From assembly GCA_965116695.1 (NCBI GenBank), contig OZ220706.1, forward strand, positions 806,001 to 870,000: a DNA stretch of 64,000 nucleotides. Reading direction: 5' to 3'. This document shows, in pieces, positions 1 through 8,291 of this stretch. The position numbers and the translations under genes were made by a program. The stretch is from JAJDTT01 sp965116695 (GTDB taxonomy: Bacteria > Acidobacteriota > UBA6911 > RPQK01 > JAJDTT01). Each line of letters begins with the position of its first letter. Position 1 is the first letter of the stretch. The notes beneath the pieces are model-generated. The model did not search any database. It worked only from the letters and a program-made list of their open reading frames with translations, and was not told the DNA's origin.

Positions 1-213
1 CGGCACGGATCCGGTTTCGCGGGCCGACGGCTTCCCGGTCCCGATCCGGAGTTCCCGGTACAGTTGGAGCGAATCGCAGTTGATGATCTCCCCGTCCAGC
101 CGGAGGGCTGCCTCGACCGCCAGCGCGCTCTTGCCCGAGGCCGTTGGGCCGGCGACGGCGATCAGAAGGGGATCTTCGGGCGGTGAAGGCGTCTTCAACG
201 CAAACGTTCCCAC
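1..213 (-). CDS. miaA: tRNA dimethylallyltransferase MiaA (N-terminal part, cut by window edge)
   Basis: Only the first 70 or so codons are present; the rest lies beyond position 1. The translated reverse strand shows a P-loop, GPTASGKS, followed by INCDSLQLYREL and IGTGKPS. These match the MiaA family, in which the DSxQxY aspartate is catalytic and the P-loop binds the dimethylallyl diphosphate. MiaA prenylates A37 of tRNAs that read UNN codons. The start is uncertain: an in-frame GTG at 213 and a TTG at 198 are both possible, and neither has a clear ribosome binding site. It follows the Gfo/Idh gene by about 10 bases, so it probably shares that transcript. Confidence 0.85.
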   Translation of the reverse strand, partial: MGTFALKTPSPPEDPLLIAVAGPTASGKSALAVEAALRLDGEIINCDSLQLYRELRIGTGKPSARETGSVP

Positions 214-223
214 TCGGCGGAGG

Positions 224-1210
224 TCACCTGGTTGGTCTGGAGATGGACGACCCGTGCTGACCGGCCACGGTCATCCGGTCCAGAATCTCCAGGGCAAGAT
301 CCAAGACCCGGACGCCCTCCCCGCCGCTGCACCCGCGCCGGAATGGCCGCTCCTGGCCGTGCCGGCCCGCGATTTCTTCCAGAAACGCCATGATCTCCAT
401 TTTCAAGGGTTCTTCGTGCGCCACCTGTGGAGACCGGTTGACGATTCGTTTGGACCCATTCACCTCCACCATGCTCGAGACTTCCGCCACCTGGCGGTCC
501 AGGTCGAGGGAGATGTAGTCGTCCGCCTGGAAGAACCTCAACTTCCTCATCTTCTGTTTCGAGACCCGGCTCGAGGTGAGATTGGCGACACATCCGTCCT
601 CGAATTCCAGACGGGCGTTGGCGATGTCGATCCGTGGAGTCAGCACCGGAATCCCTACAGCGCGAATCTCCCGGATGGGACTCCGGACCATCTGCGTGAC
701 GAGATCCAGGTCATGAATCATCAGGTCCAACACCACGTCCACGTCCAGGCTGCGCGGCGTCAGCACGCTGAGCCGGTGGACCTCGAAGAAACGGGGCGTC
801 TTGACGAGGGACCGAATTGCCAGCACCGCGGGGTTGAAGCGCTCGGAATGACCCACGTGGAGAACGGCTCCCCGGGCCTCATCCACCATGCGCGTCGCGG
901 ATTCCAGGTCTTCGGCGATGGGTTTCTCCACCAGGACGTGGATTCCACGCCTCAGGAACGGAAGGGCGACCTCGGCATGCAGCGAGGTGGGAACGGCCAC
1001 GCTGACGGCGTCGACCCGGTCCAACAGGGGGCCGTCGTCGGGCCAGGACCGGCAGCCGTACCGGGAAGCCAGCTCCCGACGCTTCTCCGGAACCGGGTCC
1101 ACGATTCCAACGAGCTTCGCCTGCGGGAGGCTGCTGTAGATACGGGTATGGTGACTCCCCAAAACCCCGACGCCGATGACTCCCACCCGGATCCGGTCTT
1201 GGGCGCTCAC
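224..1210 (-). CDS. Gfo/Idh/MocA-family dehydrogenase of the lipid A locus (GnnA-like candidate)
   Basis: About 328 residues. The N-terminus has a Rossmann dinucleotide fold (VGVIGVGVLGSHH), then VLVEKPIAEDL, the conserved EKP motif of Gfo/Idh enzymes, and DLMIHDLDLV, which carries the usual catalytic Asp/His region. The GTG at 1210 is chosen because it overlaps the lpxI stop as GTGA, suggesting coupled translation; the open frame continues further upstream inside lpxI. Placement after lpxA and lpxI, and the phrase GHSERFNPA, resemble dehydrogenases of lipid A loci such as GnnA, which oxidises UDP-GlcNAc at C3. No GnnB-type aminotransferase is present in the window, so substrate and role are inferred. 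Confidence 0.75.
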   Translation of the reverse strand: MSAQDRIRVGVIGVGVLGSHHTRIYSSLPQAKLVGIVDPVPEKRRELASRYGCRSWPDDGPLLDRVDAVSVAVPTSLHAEVALPFLRRGIHVLVEKPIAEDLESATRMVDEARGAVLHVGHSERFNPAVLAIRSLVKTPRFFEVHRLSVLTPRSLDVDVVLDLMIHDLDLVTQMVRSPIREIRAVGIPVLTPRIDIANARLEFEDGCVANLTSSRVSKQKMRKLRFFQADDYISLDLDRQVAEVSSMVEVNGSKRIVNRSPQVAHEEPLKMEIMAFLEEIAGRHGQERPFRRGCSGGEGVRVLDLALEILDRMTVAGQHGSSISRPTR

Positions 1211-2064
1211 TGGCAGACCACCGCTATTCCCGACTCGTCTGCGCCCCGGACGAACTGGCCGCGGTCCAGGATCAGGGTTCGCCCGGAATCGATGGAGAGG
1301 GCCGAGACGTGACACTCTCTCAAGACCTTCAGTGTCTCCGATCCGATGACGGGAACGTCGAATCTCATTTCATTGCGGGCACGCCCGGCCTTGACCACTG
1401 TGAGACGGCTCCCTGCAACCAGTTCAGCCGCTCTCCGAATGGTCGCATCCGTCCCCTCCATGGCCTCCACCGCCACCACGGCCCGATCCTTGACGACCAC
1501 GGTCTGACCCAGGTCGAGCCTGGACAACTCCCTGGCCACCTCCCGGCCATATTCCATGTCCCGCTTTTCCCGGTCGTTGGGCTTGCGGCGGGTCAGCACC
1601 CCCGGATCCGGAATGAGGCCGGCCAGCAGCCACGTGGAGTCCAGGATCTCGATCCCCTCGTCCCGCAGGACTTGGATGACGCCCTCGATCAACGACCGCG
1701 TATTGCGCCGCCGCAGGGAGGCCAGCATGCGCAACATCCTGCCATCGGGCAACGCGGACAGGATTCCCGCCGGCGTCCGAAAGCCGGATGCGAATATCCG
1801 GACATGTTTCACCTGGCCGGCCATGACGGCGTGCCGAATGCCCTGGCGCTTGAACACGCGGATCAACTTCCCCAACTGGCCCAATCCGATCCAGTGAAAC
1901 GACGATCCGTTGGCGAGTTGGCCCGTTTCCATCTCCAACCGGGGATCCGCTTCTTCCCGAATGGCCGCCACCACCACCGGCAACCGCCGATTCCGGGCTT
2001 CGTCCAGCACCAGGAACGGGAACCGTCCGTTCCCCGCGATCAGTCCGAGATTTTTCAGTTCCAA
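1207..2064 (-). CDS. lpxI: UDP-2,3-diacylglucosamine diphosphatase LpxI
   Basis: A 285-residue protein opening LGLIAGNGRFPFLVLDEAR, the characteristic N-terminus of LpxI (formerly DUF1009). The C-terminal half has TVVVKDRAVVAVEAMEGTD, the conserved acidic region of the family. LpxI hydrolyses UDP-2,3-diacylglucosamine to lipid X in the cytoplasm, the step performed by LpxH in enterobacteria. It lies downstream of lpxA, and its stop overlaps the start of the Gfo/Idh gene. No lpxH or lpxB is visible in the window. Family assignment is firm; activity is inferred from homology. Confidence 0.9.
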   Translation of the reverse strand: MELKNLGLIAGNGRFPFLVLDEARNRRLPVVVAAIREEADPRLEMETGQLANGSSFHWIGLGQLGKLIRVFKRQGIRHAVMAGQVKHVRIFASGFRTPAGILSALPDGRMLRMLASLRRRNTRSLIEGVIQVLRDEGIEILDSTWLLAGLIPDPGVLTRRKPNDREKRDMEYGREVARELSRLDLGQTVVVKDRAVVAVEAMEGTDATIRRAAELVAGSRLTVVKAGRARNEMRFDVPVIGSETLKVLRECHVSALSIDSGRTLILDRGQFVRGADESGIAVVCQ

Positions 2065-2098
2065 CGATGACCCTCCCCGTTCCCAAGGAGCGCGCGAG

Positions 2099-2120
2099 GA
2101 GAAACCCGAGCAGGTTTCTC
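2099..2120. other. Perfect 8-bp-stem hairpin between lpxA and lpxI
   Basis: GAGAAACC and GGTTTCTC form a perfect 8-bp stem around a 6-base loop, about 45 bases after the lpxA stop and 35 before lpxI. No U-run follows on the minus strand, so it is not a standard intrinsic terminator. It could be an mRNA-processing or stability hairpin that tunes lpxI relative to lpxA. Confidence 0.4.
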
Positions 2121-2165
2121 ACAATCCATCCTGCGACCGCTTCCGTCGCACCCGGTCAAGGGCGG

Positions 2166-2963
2166 CTAACGCACGAAACCCCGCGTCGAGGCCTCCAGGA
2201 ACTGCAGCAGTGTTTCGACGTCGGGCGTCTCCAACTCCTCCTGCCGGATGCCTTCGCGAGCGTCGGGCAGGGTGAGACCCTTTCGAAAGATCCACCGGTA
2301 GGCTCTTCTCAGGGAAAGAATCCGTTCCTCCGAGAATCCTTTGCGGGAGAGGCCGATACCGTTGATCCCGTAGGTCCGGGCCTGATTGCGATGTCCCACG
2401 ACCTTGATGAAAGGCGGCGCGTTCCGGGTGATCACGGAGTAGCCGCCGATGAAGGCGTGCTGCCCCACCCGGCAAAACTGGTGAACCCCGGTGAACGCAC
2501 CGACCGTTGCCCCGTTCTCGATCTCCACATGGCCCGCCAACGTTGCCGCGTTGGCAAGAATGCCGTCGTCCCCCAGGTGGCAATCGTGCGCCACATGCAC
2601 TCCCGTCATGAACAGGTTGCGGCTCCCGATGGTGGTCTTGCCTCCACCCTGCGCCGTGCCCCGGTTGATGGTGACGAACTCGCGGATGATGTTGTCGTCT
2701 CCCATCTGCAGCGAGGTCTTCTCTCCCCCGTACTTCAGATCCTGGGGATCGGTCCCGACGGCGGATTGCCCCACGATTCGATTCCGCTTGCCCAAGCAGG
2801 CGGGGCCCTTCAGGACGGTGTGGGGACCGACCGAGGTCTCGTCGCCGATGACGACGCCGTCTCCGACGACGGCGAAGGGACCGACGGTCACTCCACGCCC
2901 CAGTTCAGCGCCGGAGGACACCTGTGCCGTGGGATGGATCCGGGCGGTATCGGCGGCGGGCAT
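2166..2963 (-). CDS. lpxA: UDP-N-acetylglucosamine acyltransferase LpxA
   Basis: 265 residues from the ATG at 2963. Left-handed beta-helix hexapeptide repeats fill the first two thirds (IHPTAQVSSGAELGRGVTVG and onward). GVHVAHDCHLGDD contains the histidine equivalent to catalytic His125 of E. coli LpxA. The C-terminal ARTYGINGIGLSRKGFS is the LpxA-specific helical region and separates it from LpxD. It performs the first acyl transfer of lipid A synthesis from acyl-ACP. The open frame extends to 3221 but that part overlaps fabZ out of frame. It lies 10 bases after fabZ. Together with the adjacent dehydrogenase, whether it prefers GlcNAc or GlcNAc3N is an open question. Confidence 0.95.
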   Translation of the reverse strand: MPAADTARIHPTAQVSSGAELGRGVTVGPFAVVGDGVVIGDETSVGPHTVLKGPACLGKRNRIVGQSAVGTDPQDLKYGGEKTSLQMGDDNIIREFVTINRGTAQGGGKTTIGSRNLFMTGVHVAHDCHLGDDGILANAATLAGHVEIENGATVGAFTGVHQFCRVGQHAFIGGYSVITRNAPPFIKVVGHRNQARTYGINGIGLSRKGFSEERILSLRRAYRWIFRKGLTLPDAREGIRQEELETPDVETLLQFLEASTRGFVR

Positions 2964-2973
2964 GGCGTCGACC

Positions 2974-3423
2974 TCAGCCGGAAACGACCGAGGCGCGGTC
3001 CACCAGGGAGAACAGGATCTCCGCTTCCGCCGCACGCTGGTCTCCGACAAAAGCCCGGCCCCGCAGCTTGCCCGCCCGGCCCCTGACCCGGACGACCTCC
3101 ATTTCGAGCCTGAGCTGATCTCCCGGCCTGACCGGGCGGCGAAACCGGGCCTTCTCGATACCCATGAGAAAAACCAGCTTCGTTTCCCGATTCGGGAGGG
3201 ATTTGAACACCAGAAAGCCACCGGCTTGCGCCATGGATTCGATGATCAGGACTCCCGGCATGATGGGCGCTCCGGAGAAGTGACCCTGAAAGAACGGTTC
3301 GTTGAAGGTGACGTTCTTGATGGCCACGATCCGTTCGCCCTCGTGGAACTCGACGACCCGGTCCACCAGGAGCATGGGATAGCGATGAGGGAGGAGATCC
3401 ATGATCTCCTGGATGTCGAACAT
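2974..3423 (-). CDS. fabZ: 3-hydroxyacyl-ACP dehydratase FabZ
   Basis: 149 residues from the ATG at 3423, which has AGGA seven bases upstream; a TTG at 3447 would add eight residues but lacks this spacing. LLPHRYPMLLVDRV and GHFSGAPIMPGVLIIESMAQ are the FabZ hot-dog fold signatures, the latter holding the catalytic His and Glu. FabZ dehydrates 3-hydroxyacyl-ACP in fatty acid elongation and competes with LpxA for hydroxyacyl-ACP. Its position between lpxD and lpxA is the widespread arrangement. It is separated from lpxD by a 160-bp palindromic repeat, which is unusual inside this gene set. Confidence 0.95.
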   Translation of the reverse strand: MFDIQEIMDLLPHRYPMLLVDRVVEFHEGERIVAIKNVTFNEPFFQGHFSGAPIMPGVLIIESMAQAGGFLVFKSLPNRETKLVFLMGIEKARFRRPVRPGDQLRLEMEVVRVRGRAGKLRGRAFVGDQRAAEAEILFSLVDRASVVSG

Positions 3424-3460
3424 GCCGGTTTCCTGCCCTTCTTTCAAGAGCAGTATCTTA

Positions 3461-3621
3461 CCAGCCCGTGGTAAAAGTCGTCACGGCATTCGACCGTCCC
3501 TGCACAGGCGCGCACGGCGTTGCTATGGGCTCACATACTTCCGGTATGCGCGCCGAATCGCGCCTTGTCCGGCGGGCGCAGGAACGGTCTTGGTGCTCGC
3601 GGGACTTTCACCGCGGACTGG
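3461..3621. repeat. Long imperfect palindrome, copy 1 (between lpxD and fabZ)
   Basis: The left end CCAGCCCGTGGTAAAAGTC pairs with the right end GACTTTCACCGCGGACTGG. Inner blocks GACCGTCCCTGC and GCAGGAACGGTC also pair, and CATAC/GTATG forms the apical stem. Sequence order and content match the copy at 28994 closely over the whole length. It probably folds as one long hairpin in RNA, and lies within what would otherwise be a tight lpxD-fabZ operon. Confidence 0.8.
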
Positions 3622-3643
3622 CACCCGCCACCGGAAAGGGGTT

Positions 3644-4657
3644 TCAAGACTCGGTGCGCCCCTTCCTCCAGGAACGCCATTCCTTCATGAGTTGGGGGAG
3701 CCGCCGCGTCAGGGCCTGAATCTTCACCGTCGTCCGGTGGTCCCTGGCCGGCTGGCCGGACACGGTCATCCCGTCCGGGATGTCCTTGGTCACCGCCGTC
3801 TTGGCCAGAACCTTGACGCCGTCGCCGATCCGGACGTGGTCCACGACCCCCGAATGTCCCGCCAGAATGCAGTTGCGGCCGATGGTGACACTGCCTGAGA
3901 CACCCACCTGGCCCACGATGACCGTGTTCTCGCCGACGGTGCAGTTGTGCCCGATGTGGACGTGATCGTCCAACTTGACGCCTCGGCAAATGGTGGTCTG
4001 ACCGAAGGTGGCCCGATCCACGCAACTGTTGGCGCCGATCTCCACGTCGTCCTCGATCACGACGGTTCCCTGCTGGGGAATCTTGACCTGACGTTCCCCG
4101 TCGAAAACATAGCCGAAGCCATCGGCTCCGATCACGGTTCCGCCGTGCAGGATCACGCGCGCGCCGATGCGAATCCCATCGTAGATGGTCACATTCGGGT
4201 GCAGCACACTGCCCGGACCGATGGAGCAGCCGTTCCCGACGTGAACTCCGGGATGGAGGGTCACCTCTTCGCCCAGAGTGACACCGTCCCCGACGTGGAC
4301 ATGGGGATAGATGGACACCCTTTCGGGGATGGAGCAGGCCCGGCCCACGGTGGCGCCGGGAGATACGCCGGCGGGTACAAAGGGCGCCCGGTGGATGAAT
4401 TGCAGAAGCCGTGCGAAGGCCAGCTTCGGGTTGTCGACCCGGAGCAGCGGACGGTCGTGAAACGGCACCGTCCTGGAAACGATGACGGCCGACGCGCCGG
4501 TCTCGGGAATCCGCTCCTCGTACCGTTTCCGGGCCGCCAGGGTCAGATCCCCCGGACCAGCCGTCTCGAAGGGTCTCAAGCGCCTGATGGGAGTGTCCGG
4601 GTCTCCCGCGACCTCTCCACCCACGTGTTCCGCCAACCGTCGCAGACGATAGAGCAA
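3644..4657 (-). CDS. lpxD: UDP-3-O-acylglucosamine N-acyltransferase LpxD
   Basis: 337 residues, a normal LpxD length. The N-terminal uridine-binding domain (about 1-105) includes LRVDNPKLAFARLLQFIH. It is followed by hexapeptide repeats and then GADGFGYVFDGERQVKIPQQG and HIGHNCTVGENT, where the conserved catalytic histidine lies. LpxD adds the second hydroxyacyl chain to UDP-3-O-acylglucosamine. It sits downstream of the skp-like gene and bamA, the classic bamA-skp-lpxD-fabZ-lpxA order. The C-terminal helix ends in an arginine-rich tail. Confidence 0.95.
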   Translation of the reverse strand: MLYRLRRLAEHVGGEVAGDPDTPIRRLRPFETAGPGDLTLAARKRYEERIPETGASAVIVSRTVPFHDRPLLRVDNPKLAFARLLQFIHRAPFVPAGVSPGATVGRACSIPERVSIYPHVHVGDGVTLGEEVTLHPGVHVGNGCSIGPGSVLHPNVTIYDGIRIGARVILHGGTVIGADGFGYVFDGERQVKIPQQGTVVIEDDVEIGANSCVDRATFGQTTICRGVKLDDHVHIGHNCTVGENTVIVGQVGVSGSVTIGRNCILAGHSGVVDHVRIGDGVKVLAKTAVTKDIPDGMTVSGQPARDHRTTVKIQALTRRLPQLMKEWRSWRKGRTES

Positions 4658-4790
4658 GGTCGTTCCCTTACGGGCATCGACGCGCCTGCGGCGACCCTAT
4701 CGCCGGGCGCATCATCGGACTCGGAGGGAAGCAGGACTCAGACCGGCAATCCGGCCTCTATCCTGCCGCGGCGGGATTCCCGGTCGGGCG

Positions 4791-5375
4791 CTACGGCTGC
4801 GCCGGAGCGGACGAAGCCTGGGCGGAAGCCACCGGATGACGTTGATTGTAGATGGCGACGAGTTCCTTGGTGATGTCCAAGGAGGGATCTACATAGCTCT
4901 GGCTCTCATTGCGCAGGAAGATGACCGAATAACCGTTCTGCTGAGCGTACTCGTTGATGATGGTCTGAATCTTGGTACCAATCTGTTCCAGCATCTGACG
5001 GTTTCTGGACTCGGACTCCAACTGGCTGTCTTCCTGCTTCCGGCGCAGCCTCCGGTCCCGGTCCTCGATGGTCCTCATCATTTCGGTTCGGGTATCCGGA
5101 TTCAGCGTCCGTTCCTGGGCGGCAAACTGTTCGCGCAACCGATCCAATTCGGTCTTGTCCTGCTGCAGTTCCGTTTGTCTGGACTCGGCCCACTGCTGAA
5201 ACTCTGCCAGTTTTTGCCTGCCCTCGTCGGTCCCTTGCAGCACTTCAACCGAATTGACAAATCCAAACTTGAGACCGGCGCCGGTCAGACCCTGTGACAG
5301 GCCCCAGGGCATCGCGACCGCCAAGCCGGCAAGGCCGGCAAACAAGACAATACTGGTTCGAATCCTCGTGAACAT
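4791..5375 (-). CDS. OmpH/Skp-family periplasmic chaperone
   Basis: About 194 residues from the ATG at 5375, which has a run of Gs as ribosome binding site; a GTG at 5387 is the alternative. An N-terminal signal segment (FTRIRTSIVLFAGLAGLAVA) precedes FGFVNSVEVLQGTDEGRQKL, the start of the Skp body domain. A long charged coiled-coil (about 60-150) and NEYAQQNGYSVIFLR follow, as in OmpH/Skp proteins. Skp holds unfolded outer-membrane proteins in the periplasm for BamA. It begins 19 bases after the bamA stop, so the two are almost certainly cotranscribed. The Gln/Ala-rich C-terminus is not diagnostic. Confidence 0.88.
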   Translation of the reverse strand: MFTRIRTSIVLFAGLAGLAVAMPWGLSQGLTGAGLKFGFVNSVEVLQGTDEGRQKLAEFQQWAESRQTELQQDKTELDRLREQFAAQERTLNPDTRTEMMRTIEDRDRRLRRKQEDSQLESESRNRQMLEQIGTKIQTIINEYAQQNGYSVIFLRNESQSYVDPSLDITKELVAIYNQRHPVASAQASSAPAQP

Positions 5376-5393
5376 GATCCCCCCCACTTCTTG

Positions 5394-8042
5394 CTAGAAG
5401 GTATATCCTACCGTAAATCGGATGTTCCTGCGACGTTCCTGCATCGGATAGCGGATGCCGTTCACCGTTACCGTGGTATCCATGACCATGGGATTGTAGG
5501 CGAATATGAGGCGAAACGGCTGGTTGAGCATAGGCATGACGAACTGAAACTCCATCCCCGTCGACAACCGCCAAACGTCGTTGGTGTTCTCCAGCAGGTC
5601 AATGGCCGTGTTCGGCCCGAATAGAACCAACTTGTTCCTGTTCAGCACCGTGTTGATCCCGAAATCAGCGAATGCGGCCAAATGGATGGGACCGGCCACG
5701 GGAATTCGATACTCGGCCGTGAGGAGCAACGACGTGTCGCCACCGGCCGGAACCAGGTTCTCGCTCAGCGCCGGAAGTCCCGTACTTTTGTCGATGATGG
5801 GATTGCCCGACTCGTCCCTCAGAGGCGAACGGGTCTTGGCCCAGGGCGTCACCGACCTCAGGTCGAAGCCACGGAAGTCGAACTCCCCGCCCCGGTAGAT
5901 CCGCTCGAAAAAGGGCACCGTCATGGGCCCGCCATTGGGCAACTCTCCGTACGGATACAGGTGCAGGATCTGGGCCCGGAAACCAATACTGTTGCGGCCT
6001 CCGCTCAACCAGCGGTCTTCCATGAATTTCTGATACTCGATGATGGGAGAGATGACGTTGTAAGTCCCCCCCAAGGGACCGCCGGCAAAGGGAACCTGAA
6101 GCCGCAGCATGGTTCCCCGGGTGGCGCCGAAAAATGCGTTCTTGCTGTTGTAGGTCCAACTGGGCGTGATCTCGCTCCGGATGATGCCTTCCTGCGCATC
6201 TTCCCGGCTGCCTCCGGGAGTGAATCCGGTCAACTGGCTCAGGGCGAAATCGCTGAAGTTGTCCGCCACGTCGGTGATGCTGATCCTTTGGAGCTGGTAC
6301 GACAGTCCTATTCGCACCCACCGCCAGAGAGGATAGGCGGTCTGCACGCTGAACCCGGTGCTGTTGCGGGTAAAGAGGTTGACGTTGTTCTCCGGCAGGA
6401 ACAGGCCCCAGAACGCCGTGAAGGTGTCGTAGCGGAAGCGCTGGCTGAAGACGGAGAAACCCAGGGACAGGCGGGTGTCCAGAAAATAGGGCTCCTGGAA
6501 GGAGAAATTGTACTGCTGGGTTCGAGTTCCGGTGACCGCCTGGACGTAGATCTGCTGGCCCAATCCCCGAAAGTTGTTGGTCGAATAACTGATCCCGATG
6601 AACTTGCCGCTGATGCCGCTCACGCCCCCGGTCAGGCCGATGGACTGCTGACTCTGCTCCTTGACCGTGACCAGGACGTCCACCTCGGCCAGGTCCGGAC
6701 GCTTGACGACCTCGTAATGCTCCTCCTCGATCTTGTCGAAGAACCCCAACTGATTGAGACGAATGACCGAGATGTCCAACAGGTCGCCGTTGAACTGACG
6801 CTGCTCCTCCAGCAGAAACTCGCGCCGGAGAACCTTGTCCCGGGTCTTGGTATTTCCCAGGAAGTTGATCCGCTTCACCAGGTACTGCTTTCCCTCCTCG
6901 ATGCGGATCGCGACGTTCATGACATTTTCGTTTTCGGCCTTGTCGATTTCGGGAATCGCCTCCATGTCCAGGTAGCCGTACCGGGCGTAGAGCTTTTTCA
7001 GGTCCTCATTGGCCTTCTGCAGTTGGACCCAATTGAAGATTTTGCCCTTCTCGATGTTGTAGGCGCGGGTCAGGACCTCGGAGTCGAAGTTCTTGATGCC
7101 CTCCAGCTTGAACTCGCCGAACCGGAACTGAGGGCCTTCGTCGATGGGCACGGTGATGAAGTACTGTTGCTTGGTCTTGCGGAAGCCGAACAGAATGCCC
7201 CTTCCGGCTTCTACGATCTCCACCTTGGGCTCTCCGAGCCGGGCCTCCATGTACCCCCGCTCCCGGTACTTGTCCATCATGTTGACGTGGAGGTCGTGCT
7301 CCACCTTCTCCTTGATGTACTTGTCGAGACCCTTGAAAAGGGTGATGGGCCCCCGCTCCTTGGTCAGCTCCAGGCCTCCGCGCAATTCCTTGTCGGAAAA
7401 GACGGTGTTGCCCTCGAACTGAATCTTGCCGATCCTCACCTTGGGGCCCTCGTCGATGTTGAAGACCACCTTGACGGCCGAGGAGGTGATCGGCTCGACG
7501 GTGACCTCGACCCGGCCCAGCGGGCGCCCGTTGGTGTCCAGCAAGGTCCGCAGGGCCCGCCGCGCCTTGGGCAGCTTGGCGCCGTCGAAGGGGTTGTCGA
7601 CGGTCATGCCCACCTTGAGCTCCCGGAACTGCTCCAGCACGTCCGATTCCTTGAAGGACTTCATCCCCTTGTATTCGATGGTCCGAATCAGGGGGCGTTC
7701 CTTGACCGTGAACAGGACGATGGTTCCCGTCTCTCCCTCCAGCGTATGCACCTTGGCATCGACGAAGAAGTTGGTGTTGAGGAGACTCCGGTAATCGCGG
7801 TGGACCTGCCCTTCGTTGTAGACGTCCCCCTCCCGGCTCTGGATGTAGAAACGAATGGTGTCCTCGCTGATGCGCCGGTTCCCGATGATGCGCACTTCCT
7901 CCAGGCGGCCGGCGGACTGGCGCGCCTGAGCGTCGAGGAGGCCGGAGCCTCCCCAGAAAAGCGCCATCAGCAGAAGCAGGCTCCGGGAGACCCGGGCGGC
8001 GTTCAGCCTGTGAGCGGCACGATACGGTTTACCCATCATCAA
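5394..8042 (-). CDS. bamA: Outer-membrane protein assembly factor BamA
   Basis: 882 residues. A hydrophobic signal (SLLLLMALFWGGSGLLDAQA) precedes five POTRA-type repeats, recognisable by phrases such as VRIIGNRRISEDTI, GKIQFEGNTVFSDKEL and KRINFLGNTKTRDKVL. A C-terminal 16-strand barrel domain ends in the terminal aromatic FTVGYTF. FRGFDLRSV is the barrel VRGF/Y motif of the Omp85 lid loop. BamA folds and inserts outer-membrane proteins. The leader begins with three methionines, so the exact start may be 3 or 6 bases later. It is longer than E. coli BamA (810), mostly in the POTRA region. Confidence 0.95.
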   Translation of the reverse strand: MMMGKPYRAAHRLNAARVSRSLLLLMALFWGGSGLLDAQARQSAGRLEEVRIIGNRRISEDTIRFYIQSREGDVYNEGQVHRDYRSLLNTNFFVDAKVHTLEGETGTIVLFTVKERPLIRTIEYKGMKSFKESDVLEQFRELKVGMTVDNPFDGAKLPKARRALRTLLDTNGRPLGRVEVTVEPITSSAVKVVFNIDEGPKVRIGKIQFEGNTVFSDKELRGGLELTKERGPITLFKGLDKYIKEKVEHDLHVNMMDKYRERGYMEARLGEPKVEIVEAGRGILFGFRKTKQQYFITVPIDEGPQFRFGEFKLEGIKNFDSEVLTRAYNIEKGKIFNWVQLQKANEDLKKLYARYGYLDMEAIPEIDKAENENVMNVAIRIEEGKQYLVKRINFLGNTKTRDKVLRREFLLEEQRQFNGDLLDISVIRLNQLGFFDKIEEEHYEVVKRPDLAEVDVLVTVKEQSQQSIGLTGGVSGISGKFIGISYSTNNFRGLGQQIYVQAVTGTRTQQYNFSFQEPYFLDTRLSLGFSVFSQRFRYDTFTAFWGLFLPENNVNLFTRNSTGFSVQTAYPLWRWVRIGLSYQLQRISITDVADNFSDFALSQLTGFTPGGSREDAQEGIIRSEITPSWTYNSKNAFFGATRGTMLRLQVPFAGGPLGGTYNVISPIIEYQKFMEDRWLSGGRNSIGFRAQILHLYPYGELPNGGPMTVPFFERIYRGGEFDFRGFDLRSVTPWAKTRSPLRDESGNPIIDKSTGLPALSENLVPAGGDTSLLLTAEYRIPVAGPIHLAAFADFGINTVLNRNKLVLFGPNTAIDLLENTNDVWRLSTGMEFQFVMPMLNQPFRLIFAYNPMVMDTTVTVNGIRYPMQERRRNIRFTVGYTF

Positions 8043-8128
8043 GATTCTATCCAGATGCCCTCCGGCAGAACAATTCTGGCTCGACGAAGCAACCCGGCCT
8101 CTGACCTGGACTGGAAGACTGGTGAATC

Positions 8129-8291
8129 AACAGCCCGCAGCATAAGTCTTCGTGACATCCGGCCAGAGTCGACTCCCGGCCGAAGATGTTGCTCCTCGGT
8201 CACATACTCCCCGTATGCTTCCTCGTCACGCCTTTCCCGGCGAACCGTTCGCCGCTTCAGGTCCTCCGCAGGACTTACACCCCGGGCCGTT
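8129..8291. repeat. Long imperfect palindrome, copy 2 (diverged; between clpC and bamA)
   Basis: The ends AACAGCCCGCAGCATAAGTC and GACTTACACCCCGGGCCGTT pair, and the centre has CACATACTCCCCGTATGC, nearly the same apex as in copies 1 and 3. Inner arms have drifted and pair less well. The right end overlaps the clpC stop codon (TAA of the minus strand lies at 8290-8292), so clpC ends exactly at the element boundary. Confidence 0.65.

Noticed and set aside
195..593. A minus-strand 132-codon frame inside the Gfo/Idh gene
   Set aside because: Out of frame within a gene with strong motifs; Arg/Gly-rich composition typical of a shadow frame.
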